Shown: one piece after another, positions 52,829 through 61,802 of the stretch
How the letters are laid out: every line of letters begins with the position of its first letter
Numbering within the stretch: the first letter of the stretch is position 1
DNA from: Dyella_A sp035685805
GTDB taxonomy: Bacteria > Pseudomonadota > Gammaproteobacteria > Xanthomonadales > Rhodanobacteraceae
Length of the DNA stretch: 64,000 bases
Direction: 5' to 3'
NCBI RefSeq assembly: GCF_035685805.1
Contig: NZ_DASSAB010000028.1
Location: 20,401 to 84,400 of the forward strand
Notes under the pieces: generated by a model
The model's database searches: none
What the model saw: only the letters and a program-made list of their open reading frames with translations
What the model was told of the DNA's origin: nothing
Made by a program: the position numbers and the translations under genes

Positions 52829-53817
52829 GTCAGGCCCGATCGTCGGTTGATGGTGTTGCGGCACGACGCTGCGCACACGCAAGCGCGGGCACAGCGAAGC
52901 TGACGCGGCGGATACGGGAGCGGCGGCGCACGTCGGGCCCGCGCCAGCCAACCGCGGCGCCGATCATCCGGGGGCGCGAGGGTGCGAGACCGGCGGATAC
53001 GCGGACGTGCGCCGACGACGAGCACGAGCGGGTTGCCAGGAAGGACAAATGAAATGACGCGTGCGCTGTGGCGATCATCGTGATCAGCAATCCATGCTTT
53101 GCCCTAACCGGGCTGTTCCTGCGCGACACCGATGGCCCGGGCGAGCTTCTCGTCGAAGCTCCTGCACGATCAGTGGCGCTCCCCTGTGAGTGCTATTGAC
53201 GACTCACGCAAAAAATTCTGGCGGAAAACTAGCACCGCTGCCAGTAGCTGTGTATGACAGGAATTTTTCCTATGGGGGCACGGAGAGCATCTGCGTTGTT
53301 GAGCTGCTCGACACATTGCCAATCTTTTTTCTCTCGCCTGCGTAATCGTGCTGGGTCCTTTGCTGACGCGGCGTTCCACCCGTTTGTCGGCTTGCTGACG
53401 CGCGCATTTGCGGGACCTTCGCGCGGCCCGGGTCCGCGCGCCGCCCACGCGGCTGGTGCATTTTGGCGCGGTGAAAAAAGGTTCCTCGGCGTGCATCAGC
53501 GTGACGTCCGTCGCGCGCGACATGTGCTTCCTTCCGCGTTGCCGACACCCCGAAAGGAAGCATTCCCTGATCGACTGACGGATTTTTCCTACAACACACG
53601 TCGAAGGACGTGCACGCTATCGACGTCATCGTTTCGTCTGGAGTGCAGACGTACGACAGCGAGCAGGACATTCGCGTACTGGACATCGCACGTTCTGCCG
53701 ATCACGTCATCCCGGTTCTCCGCACGCGTCGCAAGCGCGGCCATCGGGAGCATTTCGCGTTGACAGTGCGAGAGCCGGTGCACGAGCATCCGCTCTTCAA
53801 GCAAGGAGGCTGAAGAC
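52829..53817. promoter_or_regulatory. 989-base divergent control region between virB7 and virD4
   Basis: It separates the virB operon (minus) from virD4 (plus). It contains GC-rich stretches, AGGAGG at 53804-53809 (the virD4 ribosome-binding site) and two similar AT-rich motifs (see the separate repeat entry). No CpxR-type GTAAA repeat, no tRNA and no convincing small gene was seen; short frames such as 53254-53763 (plus) lack protein-like character. Confidence 0.6.
53255..53591. repeat. Direct repeat of an AT-rich motif in the virB/virD4 control region
   Basis: TGACAGGAATTTTTCCTA (53255-53272) and TGACGGATTTTTCCTA (53576-53591) share the same core with two single-base gaps, 321 bases apart. 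Each core also contains a small inverted repeat (GGAA/TTCC or GGA/TCC), a possible operator. Confidence 0.45.
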
Positions 53818-55605
53818 ATGCGCAAGCTGGGCATCGTGCTGGTTCTGTTGGTGCTCGCCTTGGGCGGCGGATGGGTGCTGTCCAACACGCTGGTAATGCA
53901 TCTGCTCGAATTGCCCCCGAACGCGCAGGCATGGAACACCTGGTGGCAGTACCTGCACGCCGCACGTCGGCCGGAGTTTGCTCCCTTCGCTGGAAAAATC
54001 ACGCTGGGTGTCGCAGCGGGTTTCGGCCTGCCATTGCTGGGCTGGATGGGTGCGTTGATACCGCTGCTGTGGCGCCCGCGCGAGTCGCTGCACGGCGATG
54101 CACGTTTCGCCACCATGTCCGACCTCAAGAAGGCCGGGCTTCTCCGCCAGACCCCACAAAGCATCCTCATCGGCAGTTACAGGGGCCGCTACCTGTGGCT
54201 GGGCGGCGCGCAGCATGTCATCACCATCAGCCCCACCCGCTCGGGCAAGACCACCAGCATTGCCATTCCCGTGCTGCTGTCCTATCAGCACTCGATGGTG
54301 GTGCTGGATCTGAAGGGCGAGCTGTTCAAGGCGACCAGCGGATGGCGCCAGGCGCAAGGCCACGCGATCCGTGTATGGGCGCCGTACGACGAGGGCGGCA
54401 ATACCCATCGGTTCAACCCCATGACGCCGCTTGCGGGCATGGATGCGGGCAAGCGCATCGGTGAGCTGCAGACCATCGCTGCCATCCTCTACCCGGATGA
54501 AGCAGGCAAGGATCCGTTCTGGACCTCTCAGAGCCGCGCGGCGTTCACGGCGTTTGCGTCTTTCATGTTCGAAGGGTGGGATCACCTGGTGAGCGCCGGT
54601 TTTCCGGACATGGATCCCAACACGGATGAAAGCTTTCCCAGCCTCGAGCGCATCCTGCGGCTGTCCAGCGGCACCAACGGACAGACCACGCAGGAGATGT
54701 TGCGCAGCTTTATTTCCGACCCCAGCTACAGCTTCGTCAGCGCACAGACGCGCACCGTGTTCGGCAACCTCGCAGGTCTGGCAGATCAGACCTTCTCCTC
54801 GGTCATCGCCACCATGCAGGCCCCGCTCCAGCAGTTCCTCAGCCCGATCCTTGCGGCCGCCACCAATGCTACGGATATCCACGTGGCGGGGCTGCGCACG
54901 AAGCCGACCACGCTGTACGTGATCATTCCCACCAACAAGCTGGACGAGAGCAGCAAGCTGCTGAACATCTTCTTCAGCAGCGTCATCGGCAACAACCTCA
55001 CCAAGCAGCTTGGCGAGGATCCGGCGCTGAAGTACCAGATGCTGATGTTGATGGACGAGTTCACCGCCATGGGGCGCGTGGACGTGTGGGCCAAGCGCAT
55101 CTCTATCTCGGCCAGCTACGGCGTGCGCGACCTGTGCATCGTGCAGAGCCGCTCGCAGCTCAAATCCGCGTACGGCGAGGACGACGCGCAGAACTTCATC
55201 ACCAACCACGGTGCGCAGATCGTGTTTGCTCCGCGGGAGCAGAGTGACGCCAATGAATACAGCGAGATGCTCGGCTACAAGACCATCCGCAAGAAGCACC
55301 AGAGCACCAGCCGGGGCCGCGGAACCAACCAGGTGTCCACCAACGTCACCGAGGAAAAACGCGCGCTGTTCCTGCCGCAGGAAATCAAGGAGCTTCCCGC
55401 GGATGACGAGCTGATTTTCTATGAAGGCTGCAAGCCCATTCGCGCCAAGAAGAACTGGTTCTTCAAGGATCGCGAGCTCAAGAAGCGCGCGGATATGGCC
55501 CCGGTGAAGATCAAGCTGGCCGCGCGGCCCATGCGCGGTACGGGTGCTGCCAGAGAGGTTGTCCGTGCGGAGGGCGAGGAGGCCGCAACATGGCTGGGAT
55601 CCTGA
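53818..55605 (+). CDS. virD4: VirD4 coupling protein
   Basis: A protein of 595 residues. Two N-terminal membrane segments (about 6-23 and 62-84) are followed by the RecA-like motor with Walker A SPTRSGKTTS (138-147), Walker B LMLMDEFTAMG, and an inserted all-alpha domain. In X-T4SS this protein binds the XVIPCD of effectors and hands them to VirB4/VirB11. No relaxase gene is in the window, consistent with a protein-export rather than conjugative role. The start at 53818 follows AGGAGG. It is transcribed opposite to the virB operon. Confidence 0.94.
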   Translation: MRKLGIVLVLLVLALGGGWVLSNTLVMHLLELPPNAQAWNTWWQYLHAARRPEFAPFAGKITLGVAAGFGLPLLGWMGALIPLLWRPRESLHGDARFATMSDLKKAGLLRQTPQSILIGSYRGRYLWLGGAQHVITISPTRSGKTTSIAIPVLLSYQHSMVVLDLKGELFKATSGWRQAQGHAIRVWAPYDEGGNTHRFNPMTPLAGMDAGKRIGELQTIAAILYPDEAGKDPFWTSQSRAAFTAFASFMFEGWDHLVSAGFPDMDPNTDESFPSLERILRLSSGTNGQTTQEMLRSFISDPSYSFVSAQTRTVFGNLAGLADQTFSSVIATMQAPLQQFLSPILAAATNATDIHVAGLRTKPTTLYVIIPTNKLDESSKLLNIFFSSVIGNNLTKQLGEDPALKYQMLMLMDEFTAMGRVDVWAKRISISASYGVRDLCIVQSRSQLKSAYGEDDAQNFITNHGAQIVFAPREQSDANEYSEMLGYKTIRKKHQSTSRGRGTNQVSTNVTEEKRALFLPQEIKELPADDELIFYEGCKPIRAKKNWFFKDRELKKRADMAPVKIKLAARPMRGTGAAREVVRAEGEEAATWLGS

Positions 55606-55812
55606 GCGCCGGTTGGGACGTCGGCGCGCTGCGGCCGGGTGCGGCGATAGCGCTGCGGCACGCCACTACAGTGGGCACCAGCACTGCGGCACCCAACGTT
55701 TGAACAGCGTCGTGAAACCCTCCTATGTAAAGGAGGCGGTGCGAAGCTACGTGGGCCGGAGGTCGTCGCCGACTCCATCAAAGGCCTGCTTTTCCGAGTA
55801 TAGGCAAGCCGC

Positions 55813-56409
55813 ATGAAAAACCGACTCTACCCAACGGCATTGATCCCGCTTTTGGCTCTGACCACAGGATGCTCCATGACACACGGTAGCTCGTCAAACC
55901 CCGCAAGGAATCCGCATCCGGTCAAGCGCTACGAAGTGACAGCGACGTCCAGCGCGCCGGGGCCTTGGGATTCCGTCGAGGGCTATATCGGATATGACAT
56001 CGTCAATACCGAATGCATGCCGCTAGCCCCTTTTCTTGGCGAACGAAGCCTGACGAGCATTGGTGTCTTCATCAAGATGGATCGCGTGGAAGAGAATACT
56101 TGGCGCGGCTACTTCTATCGCGACGCTCTCCAAGACGAAGATTACGCCGATCTCGGTGTGTGCCACTGGGACGCCACGAGCATAAGTGTCAGCACCACGG
56201 CTCAAGGGGTTAGGTTCGCCTGGAGCGCTCCTCTTGATGAACTCTTACGCCACGGGCCGATTAAGAGCTACTTCAAGCGAAGCGCATACGGGGACCAATC
56301 GTTCGCAAGCGATGGCGCGCCTAACTACTCTCCTCTTCGGCCCGAGTACAAGCAGAAACCGGGCGAGTTCTTCCCTGTCACTATCGCCGTCAGTGAGAGT
56401 GTGAAATGA
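55813..56409 (+). CDS. Periplasmic lipoprotein, presumed immunity protein of the lipase effector
   Basis: A protein of 198 residues with signal TALIPLLALTTGC (lipidated Cys20), then an Asn/Ser-rich linker and a compact domain (YIGYDIVNTECMPLAPFLGERSLTSIGVFIKMDRVEENTWRGYFYRDAL, DYADLGVCHW). Its stop overlaps the lipase effector's start (ATGA), so translation is coupled. A lipoprotein immunity gene directly upstream of a lipase-XVIPCD effector is the X-T4SS pattern. GC is lower than in virD4. It does not share the Cys pattern of the two other immunity candidates, so it is a separate family. Immunity is inferred from position. Confidence 0.78.
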   Translation: MKNRLYPTALIPLLALTTGCSMTHGSSSNPARNPHPVKRYEVTATSSAPGPWDSVEGYIGYDIVNTECMPLAPFLGERSLTSIGVFIKMDRVEENTWRGYFYRDALQDEDYADLGVCHWDATSISVSTTAQGVRFAWSAPLDELLRHGPIKSYFKRSAYGDQSFASDGAPNYSPLRPEYKQKPGEFFPVTIAVSESVK

Positions 56410-58373
56410 CTTCCGTGGTGCAGGAGCGAGCAGATGCGGCAAATGACTCATATGCCAACCGTCCGCAGAGCGATGTTGATCAGAAGAAAGAGGTAGTTCT
56501 TGGCGGTCAGGTGTACAAGGTCTTCGGCTACGCGAGCAATCCGATAAGCGGGTTCCATGCTACCGCCTATCAAAGTGAGACTACGGGCAACATCATCATT
56601 GCCTACCGCGGCACCGACCCTGGCCTGTTTTCCGGCAAGACCCACGCCGAGAGACTGGATCACGCGCTCACCACCATGCAGGACATTGCGGTCGATGCCA
56701 CGATGGTGCGCGACGTCGTCAATCCACAGCAGGAAGCTGCAGACGCCTTTACTCAGGCGATGATCGACAAGGCCGCCAGGCAGGGCATTTCCAGGGATCG
56801 CATTTTCGTCGCCGGTCACTCGCTCGGCGGTACGCTGGCGGAAATCGAGGCGGCTAACTTCGGATTGGCCGGCTCGACCTACAACGCCTACGGCGCGGTG
56901 GGCCTGATCAACGGCCCGCCGCGACCGGGCACACACCTAACCAACTACCGGATGGCCGCAGACGTCGTCAGCGCCGCCAATGCGCATATCGGCGAGGTAG
57001 TGTCGCTGGCCAGCAAGGAGGATGTGCAAAGCCTCCGCGACGGCCGGTACCTGGACGCGCCCGTCGGTGCGCCGCCACCGAATGCACTGATCGCGATGCG
57101 GCTGGACGACCACGGCGGCGTACAGCACTTCGGTAGCCAAAGCCCGGACAACATCCTCCAGCCATTCCATTTCACGGAGGCGGCGCAGCGCTACGCGGAC
57201 AACAGGGCGGGGTTCGACCATTTCGTCGCCGACGTTTCCCGTGAGCGGGGCGAGTTGTCCCAGGCGATGAAACACTTGCAGGAGCACTATCGCCTGCCGC
57301 CGGACATCCAGAGGCAAGTGGACGAATATCTTGTCTTGCACGCCGACCAGCCGGTCCGCAGCGCAGTCGAACACAACGGCATCGCGGAAGGCGTCGAGCG
57401 CACCCTGCAACTGGGCTCGGATTTCGCACGTGGCGCCGGCTACCTTGTGCAGGCCCAGGACGAACGGTTGGCCTTGGCCGCGCGTGAGGCCGGTGCCTAT
57501 GCCGCGCCCCTCGGGCCGTTGGCACGGCTTACCGGCAATGCAGTGAGCGAAGCGGCTCACTTGCACGGGCAGGTTGCCGGTGCCATGGGACATTTTGCTG
57601 GTGACCGACTGCAGTTGGCCAAGGTCGAGATCGAGCAGCGCGCGCACGACGTCGCCGACACCGTCGTGGGGGCCATGCACTCCCCGGTGGTGCAGGGAGC
57701 GGCAGCCAGCTTCGTCAATCACGTGATCGACAGCTATCACACCGACCATGCGATCGGGCGAACCGTGGTTCACGCCTACGAGTCCACCACGCATGCCATC
57801 TCGGAGGTGGTCGAAAACACGGGACGGGCGGCCAGCCGGACATACGATGCGGCCAGGCATGCGGCGTCGCACGGGATCAGCGCGGCCGAAGACGCTGCCG
57901 GCGAGGCGTACGACACGCTCACCCATCCCGGCCGGTGGTTTGGGCACAGCTCGACGCCAACGTCGGGCGCTCCTATCGGCGCCATGCATCGCGCTCCCCC
58001 GGTGATTGGGGGAGCAGGCCGAAGCGAGGAGGATCCGCGCCATCCGGCCAACCCGGAGCATCGGCTTTACAACGAGCTGCATCGGCGCATTCCTGATGCA
58101 TCGGAAGGCCGCCTGATGCAGTTCACCGCGGCATGCCATGTCAGCCGGATCACGGCCGACAACCTCTCCACGATTCACCTGGATGAGGCGCGAATGACGA
58201 TGGGTTTTCGCGGATCGAGCATTACGTCGACACCCGCCGTGGTCGACCTGAGCAGGCCGCCACCGGAGCCGCAGCAGTCGATCCAGCAGATCCGGCAGCA
58301 CGATCAGCCCCAGATGCAGATGGCCGGACGGATGCATCCGAACGTGGGCACGGACCCGCACATGCAGCCCTGA
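56406..58373 (+). CDS. X-T4SS effector: class-3 lipase/phospholipase with XVIPCD-like C-terminus
   Basis: A protein of 655 residues without signal peptide. The N-terminal about 320 residues are lipase class 3-like: IIIAYRGTDP (oxyanion region) and FVAGHSLGGTLAEIEA with nucleophile Ser139; catalytic Asp and His lie further on. A long Ala/His-rich amphipathic middle (about 340-520; QRAHDVADTVVGAMHSP, AASFVNHVIDSYHTDHAIGRTV) precedes a C-terminal XVIPCD variant (HPANPEHRLYNELHRRIPDASEGRLMQFTAACHVSRI, LSTIHLDEARMTMGF) and a Gln-rich end (SIQQIRQHDQPQMQM). It would degrade phospholipids of target cells. Its immunity lipoprotein overlaps its start. Confidence 0.88.
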   Translation: MTSVVQERADAANDSYANRPQSDVDQKKEVVLGGQVYKVFGYASNPISGFHATAYQSETTGNIIIAYRGTDPGLFSGKTHAERLDHALTTMQDIAVDATMVRDVVNPQQEAADAFTQAMIDKAARQGISRDRIFVAGHSLGGTLAEIEAANFGLAGSTYNAYGAVGLINGPPRPGTHLTNYRMAADVVSAANAHIGEVVSLASKEDVQSLRDGRYLDAPVGAPPPNALIAMRLDDHGGVQHFGSQSPDNILQPFHFTEAAQRYADNRAGFDHFVADVSRERGELSQAMKHLQEHYRLPPDIQRQVDEYLVLHADQPVRSAVEHNGIAEGVERTLQLGSDFARGAGYLVQAQDERLALAAREAGAYAAPLGPLARLTGNAVSEAAHLHGQVAGAMGHFAGDRLQLAKVEIEQRAHDVADTVVGAMHSPVVQGAAASFVNHVIDSYHTDHAIGRTVVHAYESTTHAISEVVENTGRAASRTYDAARHAASHGISAAEDAAGEAYDTLTHPGRWFGHSSTPTSGAPIGAMHRAPPVIGGAGRSEEDPRHPANPEHRLYNELHRRIPDASEGRLMQFTAACHVSRITADNLSTIHLDEARMTMGFRGSSITSTPAVVDLSRPPPEPQQSIQQIRQHDQPQMQMAGRMHPNVGTDPHMQP

Positions 58374-58574
58374 TCGGAGGCTGGGTGGCGCGGTCAGGAT
58401 CTGCTTGTCATCCTTCGCGTGGCTGGTCTTGCCGCTCTCAACACTGGCAACGTGGGAATGTGCTCGGGTCGTGGCGCACGACGAGCCTGGTGAGGTGCCA
58501 CGCGCCAGCGTTTCCTGGCATCCAGCTCGCCTGTCTTCCGGACGCTGGGCTCGCGAACCTGCTTTCGCGGGAGT

Positions 58575-58805
58575 TCAGCCCACCGCCCTCTCACGTGCTG
58601 CCAGCTCCTGCACCGCCTCTTTCCCCATCGCCCCCAAGCCCTCACCACCAGCCTCGAGGTGCGCAATGATCGCGCGGCGCATGGTGGGATCCCAGAACTT
58701 GCGGATGTGATCGGCCACACCGGCTACGCCCGTGGCATGGTCGGGCTCCGCGGCGAAATAGCTCGCGATGTCGTTGACCATCCGTATGAGGGGTTCGGTG
58801 TTCAT
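58575..58805 (-). CDS. fdsD: Formate dehydrogenase subunit delta (FdsD-like)
   Basis: A protein of 76 residues beginning MNTEPLIRMVNDIASYFAAEP, with VADHIRKFWDPTMRRAIIAHLEAGGEGLGAMGKEAVQEL, the conserved pattern of small FdsD subunits of NAD-dependent formate dehydrogenases. FdsD helps complex assembly. The start at 58805 was chosen at the conserved MNTEPLIRM; a GTG upstream is in frame. It is last in the fds operon on the minus strand, 88 bases after the alpha subunit gene. Confidence 0.88.
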   Translation of the reverse strand: MNTEPLIRMVNDIASYFAAEPDHATGVAGVADHIRKFWDPTMRRAIIAHLEAGGEGLGAMGKEAVQELAARERAVG

Positions 58806-58893
58806 GGCGAATGGTTCCGTGCGCAAAGGCGTGGCCGCCTGAGTGAGTATGTGAGCGGATTGCGCGACGCCGCGTGGCGCCGCGCGGTGGCGG

Positions 58894-61779
58894 TCAGCGG
58901 TCGGCGGGTTCGGCCGCGCGCAGCAGCTCCTGCTGCTCCTGGTCGAAGCTCTGGAAGCGCTTCTGCCAGCTGGACGGCTGGCTGACCTTCAGCACCTGCA
59001 CCGCGGTCACCTTGTACTCGGGGCAGTTGGTGGCCCAGTCGGAGTTGTCGGTGGTGATCACGTTGGCGCCGGAGCCGGGGAAGTGGAACGTGGTGTAGAC
59101 CACGCCCGGCTGCATGCGGTCGGCAATCTTGGCGCGCAGCACGGTCTCGCCGCTGCGGCTGGAAATGCCCACCCAGTCGCCGTCGTTGATGCCGCGCTCC
59201 TCGGCGTCGTGCGGATGGATCTCCAGCCGGTCCTCTTCGTGCCACATCGAGTTCTCGGTGCGGCGGGTCTGCGCGCCCACGTTGTACTGGCTGAGGATGC
59301 GCCCGGTGGTGAGGATCAGCGGATGCTCGGCGTTGACCTTCTCGCGGGTGGGCACGTACTCGGTAAGCATGAAGCGGCCTTTTCCGCGCACGAACTCGTC
59401 CACGTGCATCACCGGGGTACCTTCCGGCGCGGCGTCGTTGCAGGGCCACTGGATCGAGCCGAGCTGGTCGATGCGGTCGAAGCTGACGCCGTGGAAGGTG
59501 GGCGTGAGTGCGGCGATCTCGTCCATGATCTCGGACGGGTGCGCGTAGTTCATCGGGTAACCCATGGCCTGGGCGATCTTCTGGGTGATTTCCCAGTCGG
59601 CGAGGCCGGACTGCGGCTTCATCACCTTGCGCACGCGCGAAATGCGGCGCTCGGCATTGGTGAAGGTGCCGTCCTTCTCCAGGAACGAGCTGCCCGGCAG
59701 GAACACGTGGGCGTACTTGGCCGTCTCGTTGAGGAACAGGTCCTGCACCACCACGCACTCCATTGCGCTCAGTGCGGCGGTGACGTGCTGGGTGTCCGGA
59801 TCGGACTGGGCGATGTCCTCGCCCTCGACGTACAGGCCCAGGAAGGTGCCATCCAGCGCGGACTCGAACATGTTCGGGATGCGCAGGCCCGGCTCGTCCA
59901 GCAGCGGTACGCCCCACGCCTTCTCGAACAGCTCGCGGGTGGCGACGTCGCTGACGTGGCGGTAGCCGGGGAACTCGTGCGGGAACGAGCCCATGTCGCA
60001 CGACCCCTGCACGTTGTTCTGCCCACGCAGCGGGTTCACGCCGACGCCTTCGCGGCCGATGTTGCCAGTGGCCATGGCCAGGTTGGCGATGCCCATCACT
60101 GCGGTGGAGCCCTGCGCATGCTCGGTCACGCCCAGGCCGTAGTAGATGGCGCCGTTGCCGCCCGTGGCATACAGCCGGGCAGCACCGCGCACGAGATCGG
60201 CGGGTACGCCAGTGGTCGCCTCCATGGCCTCGGGGCTGTACTTGTCCTGCGAGACGAAGGTCTTCCACCGCTCGAACGCTTCCGGCTCGCAGCGGGCGGC
60301 GACAAAATCGTCTTTCACCAGGCCTTCGGTGACGATCACATGGGCCAGCGTATTGAGCAGCGCCACGTTGGTGCCGGGCTTGAGCTTGAGGTGATAGTCC
60401 GCCTGGATGTGCGGGGTGCGCACGAGGTCGATGCGCCGCGGGTCGACCACGATCAACCTGGCGCCCGCGCGCAGGCGCTGCTTCATCTGCGAGCCGAACA
60501 CGGGATGAGCGTCGGTCGGGTTGGCGCCGATTACCAGCACCACGTCGGTCTGCTCGATCGAATCGAAGTCCTGTGTGCCGGCCGATTCTCCCAGCGTGCT
60601 CTTCAGGCCGTAGCCCGTGGGCGAGTGGCAGACGCGGGCGCAGGTGTCGACGTTGTTGTTGCCGAAGCCGGCGCGGATCAGCTTCTGCACCAGGTACGTC
60701 TCCTCGTTGGTACAGCGCGAGGAGGTGATGCCGCCGATGGCGTGCTTGCCGTGCTCGGCCTGGATGCGCTTGAACTCGCTGGCGGTGTAGGCAAACGCCT
60801 CATCCCAGCTCACCACCTGCCACGGATCGGAAATCTTCTTGCGGATCATTGGCGTGGTGATGCGGTCGGGATGGCTGGCATAACCAATCGCGAAGCGGCC
60901 CTTGACGCAGGAGTGGCCGTGGTTCGCCTGGCCGTCCACGTTGGGCACCATGCGCACGATCTCCTCGCCCTTCATCTCGGCGCGGAAGCTGCAGCCCACG
61001 CCGCAATAGGCGCATGTGGTGGTGACGCTGTGCTCGGCCTGGCCGCGCTCGATCAGCGTGGTCTCGGTGAGCGTGGCGGTGGGGCAGGCCTGCACGCAGG
61101 CGCCGCACGAAACGCATTCGGAGCCGAGGAAGTCTTCGTTCTGGCTCGGCGACACCTTCGACTCGAAACCGCGGCCCTGGATGGTGAGCGCGAAGGTCCC
61201 CTGCACCTCGTCGCAGGCGCGGACACAGCGCGAGCAGACGATGCACTTGGACGGATCGAAGGTGAAATACGGGGTGGAGGTGTCCTTGGCCACGAACAGC
61301 GGATTGGCGCTGCCGTCGGACTTCTTCGCGTGGACGTGGTTCTCGCCGTCGTAGCCGTAGCGCACCTCGCGCAGGCCGACGACGCCGGCCATGTCCTGCA
61401 GCTCGCAATGGCCGTTGGCGGGGCAGGTGAGGCAGTCCAGCGGATGATCGGAGATGTACAGCTCCATCACGCCGCGACGGATCTCGGCCAGCTTCGGGGT
61501 CTGCGTGGCCACCTTCATGCCCTCGGCCACCGGCGTGGTGCACGAGGCGGGGTAGCCGCGGCGGCCTTCCACCTCCACCAGGCACAGGCGGCACGAACCG
61601 AAGGCATCGAGCATCTCGGTGGCACACAGCTTCGGAATGGCGATGCCCGCCTGCGAGGCGGCGCGCATGATCGAGGTGCCTTCAGGTACCTGCATCACGC
61701 GGCCGTCGATCTCGACGGAGACCGTCTTGGCGGACTTGACGGCAGGCGTGCCGCGATCGATTTCGACGATGGAAAGCAT
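58894..61779 (-). CDS. fdsA: NAD-dependent formate dehydrogenase alpha subunit (molybdopterin, FdsA-like)
   Basis: A protein of 961 residues; ATG at 61779 follows GGAGG. The N-terminus binds 2Fe-2S (Cys52, 63, 66, 80) and then a NuoG-type 4Fe-4S (HPLDCLTCPANGHC, about 112-125). Two ferredoxin clusters follow (CIVCSRCVRAC, 179-189; CVSCGACVQAC, 222-232) and the MopB 4Fe-4S (CAYCGVGC, 256-263). The Mo ligand is Cys384 in ARVCHSPTGYG, not selenocysteine. It oxidises formate to CO2, feeding electrons to the NuoEF-like partner encoded just upstream. A longer frame upstream to 61911 runs into the partner gene and is not used. Confidence 0.94.
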   Translation of the reverse strand: MLSIVEIDRGTPAVKSAKTVSVEIDGRVMQVPEGTSIMRAASQAGIAIPKLCATEMLDAFGSCRLCLVEVEGRRGYPASCTTPVAEGMKVATQTPKLAEIRRGVMELYISDHPLDCLTCPANGHCELQDMAGVVGLREVRYGYDGENHVHAKKSDGSANPLFVAKDTSTPYFTFDPSKCIVCSRCVRACDEVQGTFALTIQGRGFESKVSPSQNEDFLGSECVSCGACVQACPTATLTETTLIERGQAEHSVTTTCAYCGVGCSFRAEMKGEEIVRMVPNVDGQANHGHSCVKGRFAIGYASHPDRITTPMIRKKISDPWQVVSWDEAFAYTASEFKRIQAEHGKHAIGGITSSRCTNEETYLVQKLIRAGFGNNNVDTCARVCHSPTGYGLKSTLGESAGTQDFDSIEQTDVVLVIGANPTDAHPVFGSQMKQRLRAGARLIVVDPRRIDLVRTPHIQADYHLKLKPGTNVALLNTLAHVIVTEGLVKDDFVAARCEPEAFERWKTFVSQDKYSPEAMEATTGVPADLVRGAARLYATGGNGAIYYGLGVTEHAQGSTAVMGIANLAMATGNIGREGVGVNPLRGQNNVQGSCDMGSFPHEFPGYRHVSDVATRELFEKAWGVPLLDEPGLRIPNMFESALDGTFLGLYVEGEDIAQSDPDTQHVTAALSAMECVVVQDLFLNETAKYAHVFLPGSSFLEKDGTFTNAERRISRVRKVMKPQSGLADWEITQKIAQAMGYPMNYAHPSEIMDEIAALTPTFHGVSFDRIDQLGSIQWPCNDAAPEGTPVMHVDEFVRGKGRFMLTEYVPTREKVNAEHPLILTTGRILSQYNVGAQTRRTENSMWHEEDRLEIHPHDAEERGINDGDWVGISSRSGETVLRAKIADRMQPGVVYTTFHFPGSGANVITTDNSDWATNCPEYKVTAVQVLKVSQPSSWQKRFQSFDQEQQELLRAAEPADR

Positions 61780-61802
61780 GTGAACCTCCGGCGCGCGGTG
61801 CC

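Noticed and set aside
53254..53763. Possible 169-residue gene in the virB7/virD4 gap
   Set aside because: Sequence is not protein-like and lacks a start signal; the region is better read as regulatory.
35260..58373. Interpretation of the locus as a conjugative element
   Set aside because: No relaxase, oriT or partition genes are present, and the effectors carry XVIPCD tails; only the TrbM-like gene and an IS remnant hint at mobility.
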